Source: Kuschelorhynchus macadamiae (lineage: Eukaryota; Arthropoda; Insecta; Coleoptera; Curculionidae). Taken from it: 64,000 nt of DNA. The notes under the pieces are model-generated. The model saw only the letters and a program-made list of their open reading frames with translations. It ran no database searches and was not told the origin of the DNA. Where the stretch lies: contig JAUTXW010005214.1 of the NCBI GenBank assembly GCA_030620095.1, positions 62,001-126,000 on the forward strand. The letters are read 5' to 3'. The position numbers and the translations under genes were made by a program. Shown piece after piece: positions 1-10,192 of the stretch (positions are counted from its first letter, which is position 1; every line of letters starts with the position of its first letter).

Positions 1-1671
1 CAGTACTTTTCAAATTCTGTGAGGTTTATGTGGTATCTGGAACAAACAGCGTCTAATATTACAGCAAACTTTTCTATTAATATTTCATTAACCCCCGTTA
101 TCTCTGAACTTTTTTTCAGGATTACTAAAAAAAGCTCTAGCAGTGTTGCCGTCATTGCTGGACCCAAACCCTGGTTTTGGTTTATCTACATCTAATCCCA
201 TTTCGCTCTTAAATCGTTTTTGTATTTCTAATTTTCTTATTTTTATTTCTTCTTGTTGTTCTTTTCCTCTAACTTGCCACTGTTTCGTTTTTAATTTGTA
301 GCCAATATGAAGCAAACATTCGAATGCTCTTATTCGGGCATGTAATGTAGATAAACCAAACCCATAATTTTCCTTTTTTGCATGCTTGAGATCCAGTTTA
401 TTATTCATTAATTTTGGCGTTGCACCACAGATATAACACGTCTGCGAAGATTTAGTGTCTGTCAGTATGTTACACAGTTTTCCGTCTACCATTGTTAGAT
501 GAAGCTGATGATGAATATTTATCTGAATATTTTCAATAAAAAAAGTGGTTGGGAGTAATTTTAATCTTTGTTTTTCTAACTCATCGTATTCTTGTTTAAC
601 CATTTCAGTTGTTTCCTTAGAAATTATAAATTTAATTGGCCGACAAAGTTTTGTAGAAGACGGGCGATCATTTTGCCATAAATAAATTTTATTATTGTCT
701 ATAGGCTGAAGCCTAATTGGCACCAAGGAAAATACAAATAAATATTCGTCATCAGCTTCTGGGCCTTGAAACTTTTGTTTGTACCTGCTGTGCCCAGAAC
801 TTCCATCACACCCATACTTACTTGTTAAAATACAATCAAAAGTTTCTAAATGCATTGACGAAGCATATTGTTTAAGTACTAATTCTTGTACTTGTAATAA
901 ACGTTGCACCGTATGATTAAGTATGCACTGTAGGTTAATCGACGCTTTTATTTCATCTACAAAAATTGATTCATTAGAAGGGCCACATTCTGTTTTTGCC
1001 TTCTGAATTTCTTTGTAGGATGGATACAAAACATGGCCTGCTTCAAGAGCACTTTTTCGCAAAGTTATGTAACTTTGTTTGGTTAGGCGACAGTCTATAA
1101 AAAGTGCTAGTGCTTCTTCTTTTAAGTAGGTCTTTTGTTTAACACTACTTTTTTCTCTTATAGATAATTGTTTTATTTTTGTGGAGGTACCCGGAGATGC
1201 AACACATATTTCTTTAACTATGCTAGCTGCGTCTCTTTTTCCATCTCTCCTTAAAGCGACTTCTGCAGCGAAAGTTATTTCCTCAGTCTTACTAGCAAGA
1301 AGATGTTGAATTTTTTGTTTTTTTGTCCTATGAAGAACCTCCCCAAAAGATTTACTTGGTCTTCCCAATCGGTTATCCGCCTTTTCTTTAACAAGAGGTG
1401 GTACAACGTCAAAGCATAGAGAATTGTCCAACCAATCGCCGTACTTCTCCAAAAAGCGATCCATCCTTTTTCCTGCTCTCATCCATCTTGCGTTTACTTT
1501 ATTATTAAAATCTTTTATAATTGATTTCCAAAGAGCACGTGTCTCCAACGAATTAGTATCAGTTACAATTCCAAGATGGTTAAGAACCAATTTATAGATT
1601 TCTTCCCTGCGATTTTCACCGGGACAACTAAACCACATTTCAAACAATGTTTGTTTTGATAAATTGTACAT
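1..1671 (-). CDS. Transib transposase (RAG1-like), frameshifted near its 3' end and cut by the window edge
   Basis: Cut-and-paste transposase of the Transib superfamily, the group related to the RAG1 core. The main frame is 1671 down to 88, 527 residues from an ATG. Visible family blocks are D289 in CDGSSGHSRYKQKF, D396 in MVDGKLCNILTD, the zinc-knuckle pair C412/C415 (TCYICGATP), and H444 and E451 in LHARIRAFECLLHIGY. A C-terminal SSNDGNTARAFF block follows. D289, D396 and E451 are my candidates for the catalytic triad. The frame closes at 88, but another frame continues with SEITGVNEILIEKF to base 1, so one indel lies in the T-run at about 109-117. The family is usually over 600 residues, so the true C-terminus is outside the window. 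I could not identify terminal repeats on the 5' side. The family call is confident; activity is doubtful. Confidence 0.85.
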
Positions 1672-2680
1672 TTTTATCTAAAAGAGAAATAACTCTTTAA
1701 AGCCTAGCTTTAAATCACCTATACAAACTTGACTAAGCAAAATATTTTTGTACATACATATTTAACGGGTTTCAAATAATAATAACGCATAAAAACGCAT
1801 TTTACCCTGCGGGATCTCTCCATATTTTTTTTTTTAACAAAATCTAAGTTTTTTTTATTTTTGTTTTAAATTAACCCGTATAATACCAAGCGGGGTGCAA
1901 ATGCAAATGCAAAAGATACCGCCATTAAATTTTAAGTCCTAATTTAATAATTTTTTTAGTTAAAAAATTATTCAATAAATTTTATTGCATACCGGAAATT
2001 TTTAAGTCCCTTACATTTTCCCTCAAGGCAAATTTTGCGATTTTTTTCAATATAGAATTTAAAAAGAACATATTTTAATTTATCAAAAAATTCTTGTTTT
2101 GTTGGCACTCGTTGGCCCTTTTGTATTTTTAGCCCGCACAAACATAAAACTAATTCTTATTGGTACTTACCGATACAAAATTACTTCAGACACCAAAAAA
2201 TCACAACAAACTAATTGCAAACGCTAATTTGACACACAAGGTTCAAAGAGCACTTAACCCTTTATCTGTTATATACGTTTGTTTTGATTTATCCATGGCC
2301 CGCTTGACCAAAAAGAAATGCGCAAGTGACGCTGCTTTTTTAATAAATTTAATAGATTGCAGTAAATATTTTTGTTATGTAACTTTGCGTGTTTCTGAAA
2401 GAATACCCTGTGGAATCTTATGTAAAAAAATATGATTTCTTCTATTTCTATATGTTTTTAAAAAAGTAGTAATATTAAAAATTAGGTTTTGTGAAGTGAC
2501 TTTTTGCAACCTAGTTTTGAATTTGGGCCCACAGTACGACGTGCTGTGAGACCTCCTTAAAAAATTCTGTAGGCTATGCTTCTTCCAAAAATGAAACACG
2601 AGACCCCAAGCCCAAAGTGTCCTTGTTGTGCCCTCTAAAAATTAAATAGGGATTTTCTGTGTACCAGTTTCTTGTATTAT
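1672..2680. other. AT-rich spacer with no supported gene
   Basis: This holds the 5' flank of the Transib gene and the 3' flank of the hAT relic. Open frames here are short and contain homopolymer-coded residues. I see no heptamer-like Transib end and no second hAT terminal repeat. Confidence 0.5.
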
Positions 2681-2682
2681 GG

Positions 2683-4740
2683 CTACTGAAAATACCTGCA
2701 CTTGCAAAATACTATGTGCTCTACTAAATTTGTTTCGAAAATGTTGCCTTGTCTCTGGATATCTAATATCTCCTTGTCTTTTAAAAATTTTATTAGTTCC
2801 TTAGCGTTATTTTTTTCGCTAATTTTATCAGTTTCGTAAATCACTTTTAGGTCAGATCGCAATAACACTCGGTCGAAGAACTGGCCATAATGAAGAAGAA
2901 AAGATTTAAACGCATCTTCTGGAAAAGTTTTTTCTTTAAATGCATCAAAATTGCAGAGCTCGAGGAATTTGAAATCATTTAAACCGTTAATTCTATAGTT
3001 TATTTGTTGCTGAATTTGATCGATTATTTCATAAAAGAGGCGTATGTATGATGTTTGAACATCTCCGACCTTGTCTGTTCATTTAACGTCATCGGTTTCT
3101 CCCAAAATAGGTCAAAGTCATCTCTTTTTTGGCTTAACATGGACTTAAAATCATCTACTTTTTTAGGCAAAAAGCAATATCATTTGTTTTAGTTTCTAAT
3201 ATATTAAAAACATTGTCCGAGAATGGAAATATTTCTGAAAATATGTTACAAATAATTAAAATTAAAATCTCGTTTCAAACAGTCCAAAAACCCCCTCGAA
3301 CTATTTATTGCTTCTGAGTCCCACATTTTCTATTATATTCTCAAATAGTTCAATCAGTGATTCACCATTTTCAGATACTGCTAACACAAGTCTTCCATTA
3401 TAGTTCCACCTAGTAGGAGCTACTTTGGGCAATCGTTTATGGACAATGGAGTCCAAAGCTTGTGTACGTTTTGTTGACTTGGAAAAAAAAAGCAGCCATG
3501 CGTCTTAAAGTAACGGAAAGTACTTTACACTCTTTAATGTGATTGATGGACTGGGATAAAACTAAATTTAATGTATGAGCAAAACACTGGACAAACACAG
3601 AACTTGGGAAAGTTTCTCGAACTTTTAGCTTGCAGACCCCCTAATTATCCTGCCATCACTGCAGCTCCACCATAGCTTTGAGCAACTAATTTTTTCTCTC
3701 CATTAATTTCTTTAGTAACGTTATAAACTACGGTATATAATGCATCTGCTGTACGATTTTAACATAGCGTATTACTATAGATACTTGGCTAAAATTAGTG
3801 ATATCAGTTGTTTCGTCCAGAATAATAGCAATAAACCGCTCCTCGCCAATCTCCTGCTTAATTCTTTTTAGAATAATGGTTGCAATAGCCGAAATTAAAC
3901 CATTCTGGATTCGATTCGAAGTTCCGCGAAAAACGCTAGACTGCTCTAAATGATTTTTTAAGCAATCATCATATTTAGCCATTAAACTAAGTAAATCTTT
4001 AAAATTTTCTCTATTTGAAGAAATCCTTGTTTCGTCATGACCTCGAAATCCCAATTCGTGCTGTCCGAGAAAACAAACAACATCGATAAGTCTTTAATAT
4101 TTGCCTATTTTTATCGACTAGTTCATTGTGTTAGCGGTGACTAATTTCCAACTGTTTATTAATGTTAATTTATCAATTCTGGTTTTGCCGAAGACTTTTT
4201 CTTTTATGACGGCCTGCAAATGCGCTTTGAACATAATGTGTCTTTTTACAGCTTTATGGAAATTGTTTAAATCGGAAAAACCAGTTTTATTCCAGAGACC
4301 TTTCTCATTTTCAAAAAGTAAACATAGCCAACAAAATAATTTACTTATATTTTCACGCCCTGTTAGCCATTTAAATTGTTCGTATTGTTTTTCCGGATAA
4401 AAATGTCTAATACAGTTTTTCATTTTTGTGGTTAAATTTTTTATAGGCGGTTTTGCTCTTCCTTTGGAAATTATTTGAAGCTTATCAGCGAAGTTTAATG
4501 TTGAAAATCCCTTAAGACACACACACCACATTCACACACACTCTTCTTACTAAATTCTCCAATATTTTCAACGTTATTACAGACAGCGGAAGTTGACGAT
4601 ATTTGCATATCCACGTCCGTATTATTGTCTTCCATATCGCACCATGCACGACGCGGCGTACGTATCACACAACACACGGATAGCCGTTCAAACAAAGAAC
4701 CTACTCCAACCATAGCTTCCGCCTCCACTTAAAGCACGCG
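2683..4740 (-). pseudogene. Decayed hAT transposase (TTF zinc finger / DUF4371 type)
   Basis: Reading on the minus strand, pieces of one hAT transposase appear in the expected order but in several frames. First is an N-terminus (about 4650-4540), then a TTF-type zinc-finger region around 4118-4500 (LFCWLCLLFENEKGLWNKTG, then H..KAH). A DUF4371 piece follows at 3728-4054 (FRGTSNRIQNGL, IILDETTDITNFSQV, with the first catalytic Asp). Next come KLVAQSYGGAAVMAG and VQCFAHTLNLVLSQS at about 3550-3700. There, the second Asp of the usual SYDGA is Gly. A C-terminal LKVIYE..AKELIKFLKD piece lies at 2683-2868. The order matches the intact hAT at 47751-49904, but the sequence is divergent, so this is another family. 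A CA-repeat near 4520 is one frameshift site. Confidence 0.75.
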
Positions 4741-4932
4741 ACTGAAATGCAAAAACTGCAAACAGCCGGTGGAAAGTTTAATAACCCCTTACTCGATTAA
4801 CAGGAAATCAAGGCTGCATTTATTATGGGCTTGATAATTAAGATAATATTTTAGCATTTTTAATATAAACTAAATTAATGGTTTCCTATTTCAAAAATTA
4901 CATTTTAGAAGATGTTTTGTAATTTTTTTTTG

Positions 4933-4968
4933 GGGAAGCATTGCTTCCCTTGGACTTGCACGCCCCTG
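4933..4968 (-). repeat. hAT terminal inverted repeat (one end only) with hairpin
   Basis: On the minus strand this end reads CAGGGGCGTGCAAG, the standard hAT terminus, followed by a GGGAAGCA-T-TGCTTCCC hairpin at 4933-4949. It lies upstream of the hAT relic in the correct orientation. The partner end was not found, so the element is probably truncated on its other side. Confidence 0.6.
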
Positions 4969-6144
4969 ATCCCAACCATAGCGCTCAAAATACGTTACCT
5001 TTGTAAATATAATTCCGAAGCTTCTTGGGAATTTTCATTAGATCGTATGAATCAAAAACCTATCATACTTTTCATAATTTTCGTAGACCGCCATTATTGT
5101 AAAAAGAGTAAATTAAATATAGTATATAGTTAAATAGAAATACCCAAACCACAAAAATATTTCATTAATATTAAAAACTGACAAAACGGCAAAGTTTTTG
5201 ACATTTTGGGTTTTGTTCCAAAATCAGCCATAGCCTACTACCTACTAATTGAACACAAAAGGAAATTTTAGAAAATCTCGAATTTTGAGCTTGTTTTTCA
5301 AAATAATTACATACATGTATATATTTCTTGGAAAGCCCACATTATTATAAATATAAAGAATAATATACAGGGTATCCCATTTAAAAAATAACGTAGGGTA
5401 CGATATCTTTTTGACCTGACTCCGCATACTTATCCTGAAAGCGGCACTGAATTCGACAGAAAAAGTCATATAAGGAACAGTTTCGAGAGGTGCTTGAAAA
5501 TGCAACATTTTAAAAAATGGCCTGTATCTCCAAAACCAAAAGGGCTATATTCTGGTAGTGCCATCTTTAATTTTACAAAGAAGTAGCAAATGTCCCGAAA
5601 ACCGCAACCTTCTATCTTTAAAAATTATGGCAAAAGTGCCGGAAATTGGATACCGTGTAAATGAAGTTATATACGAATAGCTGGTTGCATAATTTGACAT
5701 TTAGAATAATTTTTGACATTGACACTCTTGTGTAGTCTGTCACACTCTGAGCCGCCGGATTAGTTAAAACTTAGTTAAATGCTTTGTGCAACCCGCCAAA
5801 AGTATTCTGTATTATAAGTCTGTGTAAACTATTAAAAAATACAATAATAGTTATAAAAAAATAGCTTGTCTCACACAACTTTCAATGGCCATACATTTAA
5901 AATAAAATTGAGTTAAGATACAAATAATAAATACTATAAAATGAGACGTTGAAACTATATAAAAAACAATAGTCAGTACATACATAGTCGGTAAAGAATA
6001 TAGATAATAAACCAATAGTTCAAACTGCATTGAAAAATATTCATTTATAGAACAACAAGCCCTCCTAGAATCCTTTTAATAGTTTTACGAAACTTCTTTG
6101 CGCGATGATTAAATATTTTTTTGCTATTATATATGATAGTATTA
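4969..6144. other. Non-coding, with one mariner-type end
   Basis: No gene is supported. A single ACAGGGTATCCCATTTAAAA motif at about 5369 is the terminus type of Tc1/mariner elements, and about 300 bases after it read like mariner terminal sequence. No partner end was found. Confidence 0.4.
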
Positions 6145-6146
6145 TA

Positions 6147-7350
6147 CAGGGTGTCCCACGACGAACTGCGGCGATCGATTTCTCAGAAAGTAGGCTTTGG
6201 AAAAATTTGAAATTTAGGCAGCTAACTAAAGTCGATGGGGGCAATTCGCGCAAAATATTTTTGAGATGGCGGCACTTCCGGTTATACCGGAAGTACACGT
6301 CAACTTTCTTATTTTAAATGGAACAACCTGTATACTATCGAATTTTTGGATTCCTCGAAAAATTCTAGGTATATTTCATGTATAATATCCTATACCTAAG
6401 TTGAACTGTTTTTGAGATATTTTGAATTGTAATGTAAAAAATGACGTTTGCAGATCTAGACATAACTATAAATATCTGCTTATCGAAATCTCTATTATTT
6501 ATTTGCGGCTGGCTTCCTTGTCCAAAAGGATCCACTTTAGTGGCCTGTGTTGATATTTTTATAATAAATAAATATAGGGTGATCAAAAACTGACATTATA
6601 AATATACTTTAACAAATCGTTAAAAGTTAGATCAAAATGCAAGAGTTCTAACCACACTACACCACAACTTGTTACGTTGTGGACGCGCGTTTCGCTAACC
6701 AAGTTAGCATCATCAGCAGATGATATAAACTTATAGTTTACGCGCGTCCAGAACGTAACAAGTTGTGGTGTAGTGTGGTTAGAACTCTTGTATTTTGATC
6801 TATCTTCCACCACAGGTTCAGGTGTTAGGACTCGTTAAAAGTTACTTTTTTCAAATGGAAACCCCCAATTTTTATAATTTTATCTAACACTTAAAATAAG
6901 GGAGATGTGTATAAAGTTGTCTATTCCAAAAATTTGTAGTTTTTGAGGTATTGACGATTTAACATTTTTTATTTTTAATAATGCCAGACGGCTTCTAAGT
7001 TTTCTTGTTAGTTGGCTATGATAGGGAGGCCTGGCGAGAACAAAACCAATTGGTTACTATAGAAACGTAATATTTATTGTCGTTTGACAATTACCTACTA
7101 AAATATTATTTATTTGTTATAGTAATTATAATAATTATTAAACTAATAATCATGCTGGGGCGATTAAATTACACACACGAGGATTATTTAAATTTGTTTA
7201 TTATCTATGGGGAATCTAAGAGTTTTAACAAGAACATGCCAGATATTTGCTGATATATATCCAGATAAACAGAAAGTCACCGAACTGCGTTAAACAAATG
7301 TTGGAAAACTAAACATTTTGGAAACGTCAAGGCAAAAATTAATAAGAGGA
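6147..7350 (+). repeat. Left long terminal inverted repeat of element A
   Basis: Matches the reverse complement of 8700-9699. Shared blocks include GGAGGCCTGGCGAGAACAAA (about 7026 and 9036) and the transposase start codon region. It contains an internal outward-type end (AAATGGAACAACCTGTA, about 6317-6336), so bases 6145-6336 by themselves look like a MITE-sized module. Confidence 0.75.
6617..6844. mobile_element. 202-bp fold-back insertion with 13-bp target duplication
   Basis: TCGTTAAAAGTTA occurs at 6617-6629 and again at 6832-6844. The matching place in the right arm of element A has it once, so the 202 bases between are a later insertion. The insert folds on itself: GATCAAAATGCAAGAGTTCT at 6630 pairs with the end at 6800, through about 60 bases with few mismatches (GACGCGCG at the inner end). 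The loop holds GTTTCGCTAACCAAGTTAGC. It has no coding capacity. The long target duplication suggests retroposition or a fold-back element; the class is uncertain. Confidence 0.7.
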
Positions 7351-8576
7351 AGCCCATTGTTGATAATGAAAATGTCGAGATTGCAGTTCTGGGATATTTT
7401 GCAGCATATCCAATGACATCCCTAAGAAACGTGGCAAGACAATCAGGATGCATAGGATTCTGTTAAAACATAACTTCCAACCTTATTTAATATCATTGGT
7501 TCAACATCTAAAAGATACCGATTTGCCAAAAAGAGTACAGTTTTGCGAGTTTATTTTAACAATGGTACAAGATAACCTTAGATTTTTGGACAATATAATT
7601 TGGACCGATGAAGCAAAATTTACTAAAAATGGCCTTTTCAATAGACACAATTCCCATTTTTGGAGTGATTCGAATCCTTATGCAGTAAGATCGCGGAACT
7701 TTCGAGAATCCTGGCAATTTGATGTATTTTGTGCAGTAAGGAACGATGGAATATTAAAAATGAATTTTTACGAAGAAAATTTGAATGGTTAGTTATACAT
7801 TGCCTAAACACAAGGACTTTTTTAATGAAAAATAATCCATTTCGGTAATAATATAATAATTTTTTTTATCAATTTAGCGTCAATCCAAAATTAGATAAAT
7901 CATTTAGTAAATATTATTACATAAATAAATTAAATTAAATTATTTATACGGGTCACACTACACTACTTCATACAAATACTGGTCCACATACCGTAACACA
8001 TCATATCTAAACAAATATATCATCCCAAGTTTTATAGGAAAGTTATCTTTAGTTAGATATTTACAAGCTATTTATACAGGGTACTTTACAAAGTCATAAA
8101 ATACTAAACCTTTTTTGTTTATTGAGCACTCTTCAGATTAAATTAATTGAATTTTGATGTATTTTGTTTCTTCTTAAATCAATAAATCGATGAATATTAT
8201 CAAAGCATTTCTTTCCGTAAAATTATGTCTATGAACTTTTGTAGGAGAAAGATATCTGAATATTCTTGAAGAGTTGGATAACGAATATTTAAGTAATTTA
8301 CCTTTGGCAGAACATAGTCAAATTTTCTACCAACACGATGGCGCCCCACCACATAGAACCGTTGCAGTTACTAACTTTTTACAAGCTACGTTTTGCGACA
8401 AGTGGATTGCCAACAATGGACCTTTCCTGTGGCCTCCTCGTTCCCCCGATCTGACAGTCTTAGACTATTTTATACGGGGAACGATAAAAGGAATCGTTTA
8501 TTTTAATCCTGTAACAACGAAAGAGGACTGTATGGCAAGGGTAAGGGACGTGTTCGAAAGTTTATCTCCAGCTTAA
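7152..8576 (+). pseudogene. DD41D mariner transposase of element A, with putative GT-AG intron
   Basis: DDE transposase of the Tc1/mariner superfamily. The start (MLGRLNYTHEDYLNLF) at 7152 is followed by frameshifts and stops up to about 7440. From 7448 the frame is open: FCEFILTMVQDN, WTDEAKFTKNGLFNRHNSHFW (first Asp), then FYEENLN. After a 457-base gap it resumes with ERYLNILEEL, YQHDGAPPH (second Asp) and WPPRSPDLTVLDYF (third Asp), with 41 residues between the second and third. The gap (7788-8244) begins GT, ends AG and joins Asn-Gly-Glu in frame. The related element B has no gap here. The N-terminal damage makes this copy inactive. Confidence 0.8.
7788..8244 (+). other. Putative spliceosomal intron inside the mariner transposase
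   Basis: AATG|GTTAGTTATAC at the 5' side and CTTTTGTAG|GAGAAAG at the 3' side. Removing it restores an uninterrupted frame across the site where the element B protein is continuous (NLN..YLEIL). The interior is AT-rich and non-coding, with one TACAGGGTAC motif. It could instead be an insertion that happens to have GT-AG ends. Confidence 0.5.
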
Positions 8577-8699
8577 ATTAGAGCGGCCACTGACAAGGGA
8601 TTTATTCGGAGATGCGAAAAATGTTTGTACTAGGTGGACATTTTCAACATTTATTGAAAAAATAAGTTGTGCTCTTGTTTAGACTAGACTATAATGAGA

Positions 8700-9699
8700 A
8701 TAGACTTTCTTTAATTAATTTTTGACTTAACGGTTTCAACATTTTTATAGTTTTCCAACATTTGTTTAACGCTGTTGGGTGACGGTTTCTGTTTATCTGG
8801 ATATCTATCAGCAAATATCTGGCATGTTCTTGTTGAAACTTTGTTAGATTCCCCATAGATAGTAAATAAATTCAAATAATCCTCGTGTGTGTAATTTAAT
8901 CTCCCCATGCGCGGCATGATTATTAGTTTAATAATTATTATAATTACTATAATAAATAAATAATATTTTGGTAGGTAATTGTCAAACGACAACAAATATT
9001 ACGTTTCTATATTAACCAATTGGTTTTGTTCTCGCCAGGCCTCCCCGTCATGGGGAAAACTTGGAAGCCGTCTGGTATTATTAGAATAAAAAATGCTAAA
9101 TCCTCAATAACTCAAAAACTACAAATTTTTGGAATAGACAACTTTATACAAAGTCACCCTTATTTTAAGTGTTAAATAAGATAAAATTATAAAAATTGGG
9201 GGTTTCCTTTTAAAAAAAGTAACTTTTAACGATTTTTTAAAGTATATTTATAATGTCAGTCTTTGATTACCCTATATTTATTTATTATAAAAATATCAGC
9301 ACAGGCCACTAAAGTGTACCCTTTTGGACAAGAAAGCCAACCGCAAATAAATAATAGACTTCGATAAGCAGATATTTATAGTTATGTCTAGACCTGCAAA
9401 CGTCATTTTTTATATAAAATTCAAAATATCTCAAAAACCGTTGAACTTAGGTATATGATATTATACATGAAATATACCTAGAATTTTTAGAGGAATCCAA
9501 TAATTCTATTGTATACAGGGTGTTCCATTTAAAATAAAAAAGTTGATGTCTACCTCCGGTATAACCGGAAGGGTCGCCATCTTGAAAATATTTTGCGCGA
9601 ATTGCCCCCATCGACTTTAGTTAGCTGCCAAAATTTCAAATTTTTGTAAAGCCAACTTTCTGATAAATCGATCGCCGCAGTTCGTCGTGGGACACCCTG
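8700..9699 (-). repeat. Right long terminal inverted repeat of element A, carrying a second transposase N-terminus
   Basis: Inverted partner of 6147-7350. From about 8917 down to 8711 it encodes MPRMGRLNYTHEDYLNLFTI, then YGES, CQIFADRYPDK and SVKQMLENY, so the N-terminal DNA-binding region is duplicated in inverted orientation. The frame here is cleaner than in the left arm. Confidence 0.75.
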
Positions 9700-10190
9700 T
9701 ATTGTATAAGACGGATTACCGGTCTGTGGCAAAAAAGCTGTTTGGTTATTTTTAACTGATTTTCATTTATTCTGTTGTGCTGAACACGAAAAAAATATTG
9801 AAAAAAAAATCCAGGATATTTAGCAAAATGCAAAATTCTTACCGTAATGAGTGCATTTTTACAATTTTTTCATATTTTTATATCTTAATCTCAAGTTTAG
9901 GGTCAGAATTACTAGGAATTACTTCTTATTATTACATTCAAATGCATCCAAGCCAACTCCAAGTAAATCACTTCCAGTTTGACCCAATGCAACAATCATA
10001 AACATGTTGCTACCCGAACGTGCGGGTCTGTTCCATGTAGAATAACACTCGCATCAGTACTTGTTAGCTCGTCGCTTGTAATTGTTTTACTAGTATTTCT
10101 CAAATACTACTGCTACGTCTCTACAGAAGTGTGTTTCTGTTACATTTATGGTGTATATATAGTTTTAAAGCAATGACTGAATATCACAGA
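9700..10190. other. Spacer with no supported gene
   Basis: AT-rich sequence between element A and the next relic. Short frames only, and no repeat ends noticed. Confidence 0.4.
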
Positions 10191-10192
10191 TT

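Larger units (their letters stand above)
6147..9699 (+). mobile_element. Tc1/mariner element 'A' (DD41D type) with about 1 kb terminal inverted repeats
   Basis: The element starts CAGGGTGTCCCACGACG and ends with the inverted copy, CGTCGTGGGACACCCTG, with TA on each side as expected for this superfamily. The inverted similarity continues inward for about 1 kb: about 6147-7350 on the left (carrying a 202-bp insertion at 6630-6831) and about 8700-9699 on the right. Each arm includes a CTTCCGGT..ACCGGAAG near-palindrome. The unique centre carries the body of the transposase. Usual mariner terminal repeats are about 30 bp, so these arms are unusual. The catalytic spacing fits the DD41D ('rosa'-like) branch. 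The arms have diverged, so the insertion is not recent. Confidence 0.8.

Noticed and set aside
2160..2435. 91-residue plus-strand open frame
   Set aside because: AT-rich, no motif, no ATG at the start, and located between two element relics.
5245..5508. 87-residue minus-strand open frame across a mariner-type end
   Set aside because: It covers non-coding terminal sequence, and similar frames recur wherever ACAGGGT-type ends occur.
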